From assembly GCF_014696435.1 (NCBI RefSeq), contig NZ_JACJQG010000028.1, forward strand, positions 1-64,000: a stretch of 64,000 nucleotides of DNA, read 5' to 3'. The position numbers were made by a program, and so were the translations under genes. The DNA is from Calothrix anomala FACHB-343 (GTDB lineage Bacteria; Cyanobacteriota; Cyanobacteriia; Cyanobacteriales; Nostocaceae). Under the pieces are notes generated by a model, which saw nothing but the letters and a program-made list of their open reading frames with translations, had not been told where the DNA came from and made no database searches. Shown here piece by piece: positions 26,602-35,562 of the stretch (position 1 is the first letter of the stretch; each line of letters starts with the position of its first letter).

Positions 26602-28227
26602 TTAGTCAGTAATATTAACCAAATTTTCAACTGGAGAAGCAGCCAATGTTGGAGCTTTCAACAAACGAGAGTAGAGGCTTGATGGTTGCTGATGAGCAAC
26701 AACTGGTAGAACTTGGCGTGCATGAGCAGCTAATTGTACTGCTTTGACATCATAAGTTTGGGTGATTAACTTGGGATATAAACCAATACCGATGATGGGA
26801 ACTAAAAGACAAGCGGTGATAAACAATTCGCGGGGTCTAACATCAGGGATGAATTTATCGAGATGTAACTCTTCGTTTTGCTTACCGTAGAATACTTGAC
26901 GCAACATCGACAGTAAGTAAATCGGAGTCAAAATTACGCCAACTGCGGAGAGTAATACAACTACAACTTTGAAGCTAGAACTGTAAACATCACTGCTAGA
27001 AATACCCAGGAATACCATCAATTCACCGACAAATCCGCTCATTCCTGGTAAAGCGAGGGAAGCCATTGAACCTGCTGTGAATAGAGCAAAGGTACGGGGC
27101 ATTACTTTACCCATACCGCCCATTTTGTCCATCATCAAGGTGTGGGTACGTTCGTAAGTTACACCAGAGAGGAAGAACAAGCTAGCAGCAATTAAACCGT
27201 GAGAAACCATCTGGAGAACTGCACCGCTAATCCCAATTTCTGTATAGGAAGCAATCCCAATTAATACAAACCCCATGTGGGCAATTGAAGAGTAAGCCAA
27301 ACGACGTTTGAGGTTAGTTTGAGCAAAGGCGCAGCAAGCACCGTAGACAATATTTACTACACCCAAGATTGCCAATACTGGGGCAAATGTCACATGGGCA
27401 TTAGGTAACATTTCAATATTGAAGCGGATGAGTGCATAGCCACCCATTTTCAGCAATACACCAGCCAAAATCATGGAACCAGGTGCAGAGGCTTCACCGT
27501 GAGCATCAGGTAACCAAGTATGTAGAGGGAAAATTGGCATTTTCACGCCAAAGGCAATTAAGAAACCTGCGTAAACTAATAGTTCAAAGGCTGTAGAATA
27601 ATCTTTCATTCCTAGAGCCGCCATGTCAAAGGTGACGGTATCTCCAGAAAATGCCATTGCAAAACCAGCTATCAGAATAAATATTGATGCGGCAGCAGTG
27701 TAGATAATAAACTTAGTCGCAGCATAGCGGCGTTTTGCACCACCCCAAATGGAAATTAGTAAGTATACAGGTACTAACTCGATTTCCCACATTAAGAAGA
27801 ACAATAGTAAATCCTGGGCAACAAACACGCCAAGCTGGGCGCTGTACATCACCAGCATTAATGCATAAAATAAACGCGGCTTGTTGGTTACTTTCCAAGC
27901 CGCGAAGATTGCTAGGGTGTTAATTAAGCCGGTTAGTAACACTAGAGGCATTGATAAACCGTCTACTGCTACAGACCAGTTCAATCCTAACTGTGGTATC
28001 CAAGAATATTTTTCTACTAGTTGGAAGCCGGAGTTTTGGAAGTCGTAGTGATGCCAAAAGGCATAAATCATGAGGGCAAAGTCTGCTAGTGCTACTCCTA
28101 AACCATACCAGCGAACGGTTTTACCTTCTTTGTCGGGAATCAACGGGATGGCTAGGGATGCCATCAGGGGCAAGAGTATTATGGCCGTTAGCCAAGGAAC
28201 TTGAATAAGACTCATCACTTTTGACAA
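26602..28227 (-). CDS. ndhD: NAD(P)H-quinone oxidoreductase subunit 4 (NdhD)
   Basis: 541 residues, about 14 spans, antiporter-like proton-pumping subunit of the NDH-1 complex. Diagnostic stretches: [73 protein letters not shown] and [11 protein letters not shown]. The conserved Glu of the fifth span (WEIELVP) and Lys of the seventh ([13 protein letters not shown]) are present. Cyanobacteria carry several NdhD types (respiratory/cyclic D1/D2, CO2-uptake D3/D4); length and sequence fit the D1/D2 group. The gene is alone here, without ndhF. Confidence 0.93.
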   Translation of the reverse strand: MSKVMSLIQVPWLTAIILLPLMASLAIPLIPDKEGKTVRWYGLGVALADFALMIYAFWHHYDFQNSGFQLVEKYSWIPQLGLNWSVAVDGLSMPLVLLTGLINTLAIFAAWKVTNKPRLFYALMLVMYSAQLGVFVAQDLLLFFLMWEIELVPVYLLISIWGGAKRRYAATKFIIYTAAASIFILIAGFAMAFSGDTVTFDMAALGMKDYSTAFELLVYAGFLIAFGVKMPIFPLHTWLPDAHGEASAPGSMILAGVLLKMGGYALIRFNIEMLPNAHVTFAPVLAILGVVNIVYGACCAFAQTNLKRRLAYSSIAHMGFVLIGIASYTEIGISGAVLQMVSHGLIAASLFFLSGVTYERTHTLMMDKMGGMGKVMPRTFALFTAGSMASLALPGMSGFVGELMVFLGISSSDVYSSSFKVVVVLLSAVGVILTPIYLLSMLRQVFYGKQNEELHLDKFIPDVRPRELFITACLLVPIIGIGLYPKLITQTYDVKAVQLAAHARQVLPVVAHQQPSSLYSRLLKAPTLAASPVENLVNITD

Positions 28228-28798
28228 TTGATTTACAATTTTCTTTTGATTACAGTATATGAACGAGCTTGTAGATTTGTAAACGTAATTTATCCCTACG
28301 AGAGTAAATCTTAAGATTTGGATAGAGATAAATACTCATCATTTTGCCGTCCACCATTCTAATTGTAAAGTTTTGCAACGTCAATGTGTGGTCTATTTTT
28401 TTGTAAATTTCAAACCAGAATTTTGCGGATGGGCTGAAAGCTACTCACTGATAGGCTTATAGCAAAAGTTAAATTTAGAAATTTGGTTTGAATAATAAAT
28501 AACTGTTTGTAAATAAATTGGTAACGATTTGTAGTGAGTGATTACTCGCGACATTATTAAGGGGTGCTTTTGAGGATGGCTACAAACCCTATAGAGCGCC
28601 CACTGGCTGCAAGCCACTGGCTCTTAGTACAAAGCCCACCTTTGTGGGTTCAATGTTGTAGCAAGCACTATATACAGCATATTTGAGGTAAATGATGGTA
28701 CGCGCTTCGGGGCATGGCAGTGCCAATGCCCCTACAATCAACGATTATCTGTACCTCACCAACTTGCAATTCGCTATATATATTGATGGCGGCTGAGG
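28228..28798. other. Gap ndhD-coiled-coil gene with repeat fragments
   Basis: 571 bp. Hairpins include CCCAC-CTTT-GTGGG near 28637-28650 and GGGGCAT/ATGCCCC (28709-28732, loop GGCAGTGCCA), which sits in a repeated GCGCTTCGGGGCATGGCAG type element. The ndhD promoter must be at the left part; boxes are not certain. No ORF is supported. Confidence 0.5.
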
Positions 28799-29308
28799 TT
28801 AAACAATGCGGTTGACAATTGTCCACACATCGCCATCGGAGCGCACGTGAGGAACGGAGATTGTTTTGAAGCCGGTAATGAAAGGCTTGTAATAAACTTG
28901 CCAATACAAGGGACTTAGCTCATCGGCGCAAGATTTCAGCAGGCGGATTTCGGTTGCTAGTTCGCCAGCGAGTTGATTAATGCGTTGCGCATGAACTTGG
29001 GCGACGCTTCTAGCTTCTTCTAGCTGCTGCTGGAGGGTGAGTTGTTTAGAATTAATATGCCAATTTGCAAGTTCTACTTGTTTTTGTTCTAGCTGAAGTT
29101 CCAAGGCGGCGATCGCATCATCAATACCTTTAATTTCTACCGCTAGTTGGGCATTTTCTCTGGCAAAGCGACGGTAAGCTTCGGCGATCGCGCTGGGTGA
29201 ATTATGCTCGCTGGGCACTATATTATTTACAGTGAAACTAGCGCGTTCTTGTTCGAGAGCTTGAATGTGCTGGCGAATGGCTGCTATTTCCGAGACAATT
29301 TGCTGCAT
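28799..29308 (-). CDS. Coiled-coil hypothetical protein
   Basis: 169 residues. Residues 1-125 are mostly helical and charged (IRQHIQALEQERASF, IDDAIAALELQLEQKQVELA, LQQQLEEARSVAQVHAQRIN), typical of a coiled coil. The last 45 residues (SPLYWQVYYKPFITGFKTIS to the end) look globular. I do not recognise the family. It begins 9 nt after the thrB stop on the same strand, so it is very likely cotranscribed with thrB, though no functional link is evident. Confidence 0.65.
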   Translation of the reverse strand: MQQIVSEIAAIRQHIQALEQERASFTVNNIVPSEHNSPSAIAEAYRRFARENAQLAVEIKGIDDAIAALELQLEQKQVELANWHINSKQLTLQQQLEEARSVAQVHAQRINQLAGELATEIRLLKSCADELSPLYWQVYYKPFITGFKTISVPHVRSDGDVWTIVNRIV

Positions 29309-29317
29309 AATTCCTGT

Positions 29318-30247
29318 TTATCCTTGTTTAACGCTTCTCGCGCCTTGGTTATCCAGAGAAAGCGATCTCACTACAGCTGTAATTCCTTCTGCTTGCCAAG
29401 CAGTCCTCATCGCCGCTTCTACAGCTTGAGCATGTTCTGCATCGGCTAAAGCTAATAATGTCGGCCCTGCACCACTAATTACCATGCCATATGCACCAGC
29501 CGCTACAGCCGCCATATTCACGGCATCGTAACCACGAATCAAAGCTTTACGATAGGGCTGATGTAATTTATCTTGCAAAGCTGTCTTTAACCATTCTCCC
29601 TTACCAGTTGCTAAACCTCGCAGCAATAATCCTAAATGGGCGGTATTGAAAATGGCATCAGCACGGCTAAATTCCGTAGGGAGAACTCGCCGCGCTTCGG
29701 AAGTAGAAAGTTCAAAATCAGGAATCGCCAAGACTGGAATAATATTTTCCTGCCAAGGTACATCACAAATTTCCCAAGCTGCACCATTGCTAGCCGCCAG
29801 ACGACATCCGCCTAATAAAGCCGGGACTACATTATCCGGATGTCCTTCCATTGCGATCGCTAATTCCATCACTTGCAACTGCGAGAGAGGTTCCCCAGCT
29901 AGTTGATTAGCCGCAACCAAACCCCCAACAATTGCAGTCGCCGAACTACCCAAACCCCGCGCCAACGGTACACCTAGCTGAATTTCAATTTTCACACTCG
30001 GCGGTATCTGCTCTATATATTGATATAGCTTCACAAAAGCTTGATAGAGCAAATTACTTTCATCAGTTTGTACCCCATCAGCTTCCTCACCCGTGACATG
30101 AATAGTTAACCCGCCTTCATCCAGACGATTGAAATTAAACACGTTGTACAGCGTTAAAGCTGCACCGATACAGTCAAAACCAGGCCCCAAATTAGCAGTG
30201 GTGGCGGGAACAGTAACAGTTACACCAGAAACAACAGACATCTGCAA
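29318..30247 (-). CDS. thrB: Homoserine kinase
   Basis: 309 residues, GHMP kinase family. N-terminal [20 protein letters not shown] is the ThrB start motif; the ATP loop is [20 protein letters not shown] near residues 91-110; the third GHMP motif is [19 protein letters not shown] near 255-273. It phosphorylates L-homoserine in threonine synthesis in the cytoplasm. Upstream lies a repeat-rich gap; a coiled-coil gene follows 9 nt downstream. Confidence 0.95.
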   Translation of the reverse strand: MQMSVVSGVTVTVPATTANLGPGFDCIGAALTLYNVFNFNRLDEGGLTIHVTGEEADGVQTDESNLLYQAFVKLYQYIEQIPPSVKIEIQLGVPLARGLGSSATAIVGGLVAANQLAGEPLSQLQVMELAIAMEGHPDNVVPALLGGCRLAASNGAAWEICDVPWQENIIPVLAIPDFELSTSEARRVLPTEFSRADAIFNTAHLGLLLRGLATGKGEWLKTALQDKLHQPYRKALIRGYDAVNMAAVAAGAYGMVISGAGPTLLALADAEHAQAVEAAMRTAWQAEGITAVVRSLSLDNQGARSVKQG

Positions 30248-30724
30248 ATCTCACTAATCAATCAACCAGCATCCCATGTAAATGATTGATTTGCGCATTT
30301 TTTGTTAATTGTTATTGGGCATGGGGCATGGGGCATGGGGCATTGAGGATTAGCTATTTTTTCTTTGCGCCTACTCCTGTGCTTGATGCATGTAATACCA
30401 ATTTAATATGAAGATGCATATAATTTAGCCTGCGTAGGCAGGCTTTGTTTGTTTAGCCCCAGGCTTCTAGCCTGCGGGCGTTTATGTGCAGCTTCACAGA
30501 GAATTGGTATAAACTAATGTCCATCTAAATTGCATAACTACTAATAAGGGAACTCCAGAAAATAAATTATCCCAAATTGTAGGGGCGGGGTAACCCCGCC
30601 CCTACGAGTTGCGGGCTTAGTAAGTTAATGATTGGGATGTTTTTTTATTTGGAAGTCCCTAAGGGCTGTCAACAGTCAACAGCCCTCATGATGGATTGTG
30701 CAACTTAAAAGCAGAATAGCTGAT
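30248..30724. repeat. Gap with heptamers, a 116-bp MITE-like element and a GC palindrome
   Basis: 477 bp. GGGGCAT heptamers at 30312-30346; a 116-bp palindromic element at 30395-30510 with ends ATACCAATT/AATTGGTAT, second arms GAAGATGCA/TGCAGCTTC and the AGCCTGCGTAGG...AGCCCCAGGCTT module shared with 13005-13060; then a perfect palindrome GTAGGGGCGGGG/CCCCGCCCCTAC at 30579-30605. No gene is supported. Confidence 0.8.
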
Positions 30725-33082
30725 CTACAAATGTTTGAGATAATGCACGATCGCCTCTGCGGTTGGTAAATTAGTTGCAAGGAGAACTTGGTTAATGTTA
30801 CAGCTTCTTAAGAATGCTTCTTCATTAGCTTGACCAGGCTGAGGTACGAGAAAATCTCTGAGGAAAATTACTGCTAAAACCTCTCCTGAATTTACCAAGG
30901 AATTAATAGTTTGATATCCTCCAGATGTGGCGGCTGGAATTTGTTGACTAATAGTGATACCTGCTTGTTGACTTAAAACTTCACTGATAGATGGCCAAGC
31001 AACAGTCAGACTCTGTGAGAAAAACTCTTTGTGTTGATTCACCAACTCAGCTAATTCTGATTTTTTGCTGTCGTGAGCTATAAGAACTATATTTTTTTGA
31101 CTGATCATTGGCTGTGGCTCACTTACAGGTATTTGTTGTTCGGCTATTTCATCAGATAGTGTTTTTTCTGTGCCAAAAATTTCGGCAAACGTTTGACTAA
31201 TTGATTCTGAAGTTTGATTACTGACTAATTCTGGCATGACTTCATCTTCTGCACCTTCAGGTTCAGATTTAGAAGTAACAACTAATTCTGGCGTTGTTTC
31301 ATCTTCTGCACTTTCAGGTTCAGATTTAGAAGTAACAACTAATTCTTCTACTTCTTCTAAAGATTCAATATTAGTTGGTTCCGCAACTTCATTAACTGTT
31401 GCAGGTACAGCATCAACATCTTGTGCAGTTTCTAAATTTCCAATATCTGCAACTAATTCTTCTGTATTATTTGCAGTCAAATTAACTTCTCGATCGCTGA
31501 TATCTGCTGATTGACTAACTTCGCTGACTACTTCGGTTGGTGTTTCAACTATTGATGCATCATCAGCACTAATATCAGGAACTTCACTCACGATATCGGA
31601 TGAACCGCTAACTATAGAGCCGGAGACAATCAGCACATCTTCTGTAAATGTACCTTCTTCATCGTGACTAAACTCTGGCGTAAAGTTATCAACAAATTCT
31701 GGGGCTTCTACTGGTGCAATATCTACCTTAACCTCATTTACACTATCTTCACTACTAATACTTTCGTCAGTATCGCTAATTGAATCAAAGGGTAGATTTA
31801 CATTACGCGGTTGCACAATAGTGAAGTCTTGTAAAATTTCCGCCACATCTGCGGGAACTTCACTAGTTGATTCTGGCGTTTGAGCAAGAATATCTCGCGG
31901 TTGTACATTAGTAAATTCTTGGAGAATTTCCTCTTCTTCCACGATATTTTGTTCATTAATATCTGGAGTAACTTCGCTCAATCTCTGATATGAGTGGCTG
32001 GCAATATCTCGTGGTTGAACTATTGTGAATTCTCGCAAAATTTCTGCATCTTCATCAAGATATTGCTCGTTAATATCCCCAGGAATTTCATTTGATGTTG
32101 CAACACTTTCTTCATTTATCGTTGTAGGATTTTCACTTACCGCTTCTGGTGTGGGCGTAATAACATCTTGGGGTTGTATAAAGGTGACTTCTTCTGGTTC
32201 TGGGGTAGCGACACTTTCTTGATCAATAGTCCCAGGAACTTCACTTACCGCTTCTGATGTTGGCGTAATAACATCTTGAGGTTCTATAAAGGCGACTTCT
32301 TCGGGTTCTGGGGTAGCGACACTTTCTTGATCAATAGTCCCAGGAACTTCACTTACCGCTTCTGATGTTGGCGTAATGATATCTTGAGGTTGTATAAAAG
32401 TGACTTCTTCGGGTTCTGGGGTAGCGACACTTTCTTGATTAATAGTCCCAGGAATTTCACTTACCGCTTCTGGTGTTGGTGTAATAACATCAACATCTTG
32501 GGATTGTATAAAAGTAACTTCTTCTTCTGCTGTTGGTGTACTTACATCAGCTTCTAGTTCACCAGTTTCTTCTGAGGTTTCTAAGATATTTTCTAGAGCA
32601 TTAATTGCTTCTTCTAATTCTGTAGCTTCTACTTCGTTTTGTGTTTGACTAACTTCTACTTCAGATTGACTGACTACCTCTGGAGTTTGATTAGCGCTAA
32701 GTCGCCCAGAAAATATTGCTGGATCTATCGTTCTAAATACTGTTTCTGCCAATTGTTCTGATGCTGGAATTATATCTTCCACTATCATCGTGTAATCGCC
32801 AATGCGAATAATGTCTTTATCCTTTAATAAGAAGGGGCTATTTTTTTCCGCTAGTTTACCGTTAATGATTGAGCCATTTCTACTACCAAGGTCGCAGAAA
32901 TAGTAATTTCCACTTTGAATAAAGAATTTACCGTGTATTCTACTAACATCAGGACTGTCTAGAACTACATCACAATCAGGAGAACGACCGATAATGCATT
33001 CTCCTTTTGGTGTAGTTGCTAATGCTAAATCAAGTTCGTTAACTTCATTTAGGGTTGGTGAGTAGTTAACTTTTATTTTCAT
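30725..33082 (-). CDS. FHA domain - acidic repeat - methylglyoxal-synthase-like fusion
   Basis: 785 residues. An FHA phosphothreonine-binding domain occupies about 20-105 (IIGRSPDCDVVLDSPDVSRI, then FCDLGSRNGSIING). A very acidic, low-complexity region (about 120-650) includes four 36-residue repeats around EEVTFIQPQD/ITPTSEAVSE. The last 125 residues resemble methylglyoxal synthase: IVLIAHDSKKSELAELVNQH, ATSGGYQTINSLV, VIFLRDFL, LLATNLPTAEAIVHYL. The catalytic GGDQQ Asp of MgsA is Tyr here (GGYQT), so it probably binds a ligand rather than makes methylglyoxal. Its ATG overlaps the preceding stop (ATGA), so it belongs to the injection-system operon. Confidence 0.8.
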   Translation of the reverse strand: MKIKVNYSPTLNEVNELDLALATTPKGECIIGRSPDCDVVLDSPDVSRIHGKFFIQSGNYYFCDLGSRNGSIINGKLAEKNSPFLLKDKDIIRIGDYTMIVEDIIPASEQLAETVFRTIDPAIFSGRLSANQTPEVVSQSEVEVSQTQNEVEATELEEAINALENILETSEETGELEADVSTPTAEEEVTFIQSQDVDVITPTPEAVSEIPGTINQESVATPEPEEVTFIQPQDIITPTSEAVSEVPGTIDQESVATPEPEEVAFIEPQDVITPTSEAVSEVPGTIDQESVATPEPEEVTFIQPQDVITPTPEAVSENPTTINEESVATSNEIPGDINEQYLDEDAEILREFTIVQPRDIASHSYQRLSEVTPDINEQNIVEEEEILQEFTNVQPRDILAQTPESTSEVPADVAEILQDFTIVQPRNVNLPFDSISDTDESISSEDSVNEVKVDIAPVEAPEFVDNFTPEFSHDEEGTFTEDVLIVSGSIVSGSSDIVSEVPDISADDASIVETPTEVVSEVSQSADISDREVNLTANNTEELVADIGNLETAQDVDAVPATVNEVAEPTNIESLEEVEELVVTSKSEPESAEDETTPELVVTSKSEPEGAEDEVMPELVSNQTSESISQTFAEIFGTEKTLSDEIAEQQIPVSEPQPMISQKNIVLIAHDSKKSELAELVNQHKEFFSQSLTVAWPSISEVLSQQAGITISQQIPAATSGGYQTINSLVNSGEVLAVIFLRDFLVPQPGQANEEAFLRSCNINQVLLATNLPTAEAIVHYLKHL

Positions 33083-33282
33083 ATTAATTTTTGGTTAATT
33101 TTATTAATTTCTGTAACCCAGCGTTGACGGGTTTTATGCTCTAAATTAAAAATATCATCTTGTGACCAGTGGAAGTGATAAGCGATGAAAGCTACCTCCT
33201 CATATAAGGTATCAGAGGGGTAGCTGACTACTCCCCCGCGAGTTTTAGCTCGACTGAATATTGAGTATTGCAATGAGGACAT
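33079..33282 (-). CDS. DUF6760-like contractile-injection-system ORF
   Basis: 67 residues if read from the ATG at 33282, but the first 16 codons overlap the upstream gene out of frame. Recognisable homology starts at GGVVSYPSDTLYEEVAFIAY followed by HFHWSQDDIFNLEHKTRQRW, a small helical family found in phage-tail-like operons. That start coincides with a G-run (CGCGGGGGAG) at which the upstream frame ends, so it may be made by -1 frameshifting as an extension of the tail-assembly protein. The TGA overlaps the FHA start codon by four bases, showing translational coupling. Confidence 0.7.
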   Translation of the reverse strand: MSSLQYSIFSRAKTRGGVVSYPSDTLYEEVAFIAYHFHWSQDDIFNLEHKTRQRWVTEINKINQKLI

Positions 33283-33608
33283 TGTGTGGGTATCTCGACA
33301 TTTCCTTGTTGATTAATACGATTATAAAATTCTCTCAGATAAGCAATATCATGCAAGAGTAGACCTTCTAATAAATCGGGACTAACAGAGTTTAAGCTAC
33401 CTAAGCGGGTAATAACTCGTGCTAACATTACCAAAGTACCATAGGCTGGATTCTCTTGAACTTTGCGTTCTTGTTGGATGACAATTTCATCTTTGGCGGT
33501 AGCTAAACGCATCACTCCATGACGATGAACTCGGTTTTGGCTATCAATCAATCCTCTAGGAAGAATAAAGTTAAATTCAGTAACGAGATTATCTTGCTTA
33601 CGACCCAT
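33228..33608 (-). CDS. Tail-assembly (chaperone-like) protein with CxxC tail
   Basis: 126 residues. Core pattern: TEFNFILPRGLIDSQNRVHR, HGVMRLATAKDEI, YGTLVMLARVITRLGSL, LHDIAYLREFYNRIN, shared with the paralogue at 33815-34141. Its C-terminal tail CPHCNTQYSVEL contains a CxxC knuckle possibly binding zinc. Such proteins are annotated as phage tail assembly proteins in extracellular contractile injection loci; the position between tube genes and the DUF6760-like ORF supports a chaperone role. The frame ends in a G-run overlapping the next ORF by 55 bp. Confidence 0.75.
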   Translation of the reverse strand: MGRKQDNLVTEFNFILPRGLIDSQNRVHRHGVMRLATAKDEIVIQQERKVQENPAYGTLVMLARVITRLGSLNSVSPDLLEGLLLHDIAYLREFYNRINQQGNVEIPTQCPHCNTQYSVELKLAGE

Positions 33609-33713
33609 ACCAATTTTAGTTTTAGATTATAGATTGTATAGATTTTGAGCAGTTAGGGCAAAGTCCCGGCTTCTTTTTTAGTCCTTTGAGGTTAGAAGTC
33701 GGGAATTTAAGAT

Positions 33714-33834
33714 TGTCAATGGTCATTGGTCATTTGTCAATGGTCATTGGTCAATGGTCATTTGTCATTGGATATTTAACTATGAGCTATAGACTATAGA
33801 CTATGGACTATGGACTATTGACTATTGACTAGAA
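33714..33834. repeat. Heptamer arrays of three types
   Basis: TGGTCATT copies (33716-33766), ACTATGG/ACTATAG (33785-33812) and TTGACTA (33813-33830) fill the 206-bp gap between the two tail-assembly paralogues and run into the 3' end of the upstream one. Confidence 0.85.
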
Positions 33835-34141
33835 CTGCTGGAGAATTTGCTGTTTCTAAACCGTTGATTTGACGATAAAAATCTTGGAGGTAATTTAAAT
33901 CTTGGGAGAAAAAATTTTCCACGATCGCAGGATTTACTTCCGAGAGAGCGCCCAAGCGAGTAATGACACGTGACAAGATAATAATGGTAGCGTAAGCTTC
34001 GTTAGCTTTAACTCTAGGATCGCGCAGTGGTGCGATTTCGTCTATCGCTGTTGATAAACGCATGATACCTTGGCGATGGAGGTTACCTTCTGCGTCTAGA
34101 TACCCCTTGGGTAATGTAAATTCAAACTCTGTCGGGAACAT
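33815..34141 (-). CDS. Tail-assembly protein paralogue with repeat-derived C-terminus
   Basis: 108 residues. Paralogue of the neighbour at 33228: TEFEFTLPKGYLDAEGNLHR, QGIMRLSTAIDEIAP, IIILSRVITRLGALSEV, QDLNYLQDFYRQINGLE. The CxxC tail of the neighbour is missing. Instead the last residues VNSQ and the TAG stop are read from a TTGACTA heptamer array, so the tail may have been lost to repeat expansion. A good AGGAG ribosome site precedes the ATG, and the upstream tube gene ends 16 bp away. Confidence 0.75.
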   Translation of the reverse strand: MFPTEFEFTLPKGYLDAEGNLHRQGIMRLSTAIDEIAPLRDPRVKANEAYATIIILSRVITRLGALSEVNPAIVENFFSQDLNYLQDFYRQINGLETANSPAVLVNSQ

Positions 34142-34157
34142 AATTCTCCTGATTACT

Positions 34158-34652
34158 TCACTTCACTCGCTTAAATTCCTCGAAAGCAATCTCCAGTTCT
34201 TCAATATGTAAGTCAGTGCTGCGGGCGTTTAAATCAGCTATTTTATAACTAGCAGGCCAAGCACCTGCTAATTCAAATCTCGCTTCTTCTTGACTGGCTT
34301 GATTATAAATAGATAAAGCCATGAGTTTTCGCTGATTTGCCCATTTACCATTTTGCACTTCTTCAAACCATTTCCAAAAAACCATAGAGTTAGCAATTGT
34401 CCCTCTCTTGAGAGTTATATTGCCACTTTTGACATTTCCCGGTATTTTAGTTCTGACTACTAATCCTTTAGCTGCTACTCCCCATTTGTTAGGGGTAACT
34501 TCACAGACTTCAATGGCATCTTGGGTTCTTTTAAAACCTTGACATTCTAAAAAGTAGCAATCGCTATTATCTTTTTGACCGTCTAATGTCAATCCTAAAT
34601 AGAACCTATGGGTAGCAAGAATTTCTGGAAGTTTTTCAGTTGCTTGAGCCAC
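34158..34652 (-). CDS. Contractile injection system tube protein (gp19-like)
   Basis: 164 residues of the phage tail tube / T4 gp19-like family (Afp1/Pvc1-type in extracellular injection systems). Features: HRFYLGLTLDGQKDNSDCYF at the start, VCEVTPNKWG, the hairpin TKIPGNVKSGNITLKRGTIA, SMVFWKWFEEVQNGKW and AGAWPASYKIADLNARSTD. The end IEELEIAFEEFKRVK is the usual tube strand. Inner-tube rings are expected inside the sheath. It lies 265 bp downstream of a second tube gene, separated by a palindromic element. Confidence 0.88.
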   Translation of the reverse strand: MAQATEKLPEILATHRFYLGLTLDGQKDNSDCYFLECQGFKRTQDAIEVCEVTPNKWGVAAKGLVVRTKIPGNVKSGNITLKRGTIANSMVFWKWFEEVQNGKWANQRKLMALSIYNQASQEEARFELAGAWPASYKIADLNARSTDLHIEELEIAFEEFKRVK

Positions 34653-34688
34653 TTTTTTTTACCAAATCAAGACAGAGGACAGGGAGTA

Positions 34689-34791
34689 ATACCAATTCAA
34701 AATTCAAAATTCAAAATTCAAAATTCAGAAATCCATATTTTGCTATGGTTCCTGTATTTGGATCTGTTTCATGATTTTAGTGAATTGGTGT
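34689..34791. repeat. ATACCAATTC-ended element with AATTCAA repeats
   Basis: Ends ATACCAATTCA (34689-34699) and TGAATTGGTGT (34781-34791) form an imperfect terminal inverted repeat. Five AAAATTC-type heptamers lie directly inside the left end. Same termini as 30395-30510 and, more diverged, 46679-46790. It sits in the 265-bp gap between the two tube genes. Confidence 0.7.
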
Positions 34792-34917
34792 AAAATGCAG
34801 TAGTTTATTTTCCTCCCTGTCAAAACTGACTTTTCACGCTGCTTTAGAAAACCTCAACAATCAGGTTTCACAAAGATTGTAAATAGCCCTAAATGAGAAA
34901 CTATGAATTAGGGAAAT

Positions 34918-35379
34918 TTATTTAACACGTTTAACACCTTCATGAACTAATTCGACTGTTTCTGTAGCCATATCACCACTAGAAGCTGTTAATGTTGGGC
35001 CTGTATATTTCACAGGATAGCAATTGACAATATTCCAGCGCGCTACTTCTGTGAGTTGTTGATTATAAGCAACTACAGAAGCTGATTTCCGATTTTGATC
35101 CCATTGACGAGGTGTACCCATATCCTCGTTACACTTTTGGTACCATTGATAAAGGTCTACATCGGCGGTGGCAATTACTTTCAGGGTAATATTCGTAAAT
35201 TTGGTAACGGTAGGAGTTGCTTGTCGCCAAATTTTACCGCTTTTACTCGAACCATGTACTTCTTGGGCTGGGGTGTTTTCTACACCTAACCCGCTAATTT
35301 CTTTAATAGATTTCTCTGTAACTCCATCTGCTTCAAAATAAAATAGACAAGCAGCTAATAATTCTGGTTGACCGGGCAT
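34918..35379 (-). CDS. Contractile injection system tube protein, second type
   Basis: 153 residues, also gp19/tail-tube-like but only distantly similar to the 164-residue tube. It has IKEISGLGVENTPAQEVHGS, TPTVTKFTNITLKVIATADV, DLYQWYQKCNED, VVAYNQQLTEVARWNIVNCY, PVKYTGPTLTASSGDMATE and the ending ELVHEGVKRVK. Both tubes end in KRVK. Systems of this type usually encode two or three tube proteins, one for the shaft and others at the baseplate junction; which is which cannot be told here. Confidence 0.85.
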   Translation of the reverse strand: MPGQPELLAACLFYFEADGVTEKSIKEISGLGVENTPAQEVHGSSKSGKIWRQATPTVTKFTNITLKVIATADVDLYQWYQKCNEDMGTPRQWDQNRKSASVVAYNQQLTEVARWNIVNCYPVKYTGPTLTASSGDMATETVELVHEGVKRVK

Positions 35380-35440
35380 GATTTAACTCCTATTTATGAT
35401 TGTGGCTGGTGGATTTTTAATCCAAAATTGAGGATATAAA

Positions 35441-35532
35441 CAGGGCTTACGCATGGTTGAGGGAGAAATAAACCGCACCAAATACAGAGGACACAGATTA
35501 ATAAAAATTTGAGAGTTTTTGCGTAAGCCCTG
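35441..35532. repeat. 92-bp element with 13-bp terminal inverted repeats
   Basis: CAGGGCTTACGCA (35441-35453) and its exact complement (35520-35532) bound a 92-bp segment containing AATAAACCGCACCAAATACA, related to the 26310 repeat. This is a common cyanobacterial MITE-like sequence. It sits between the sheath and tube genes. Confidence 0.85.
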
Positions 35533-35562
35533 CACTGATAAAATCGAGTGAATTAAGAAAGT

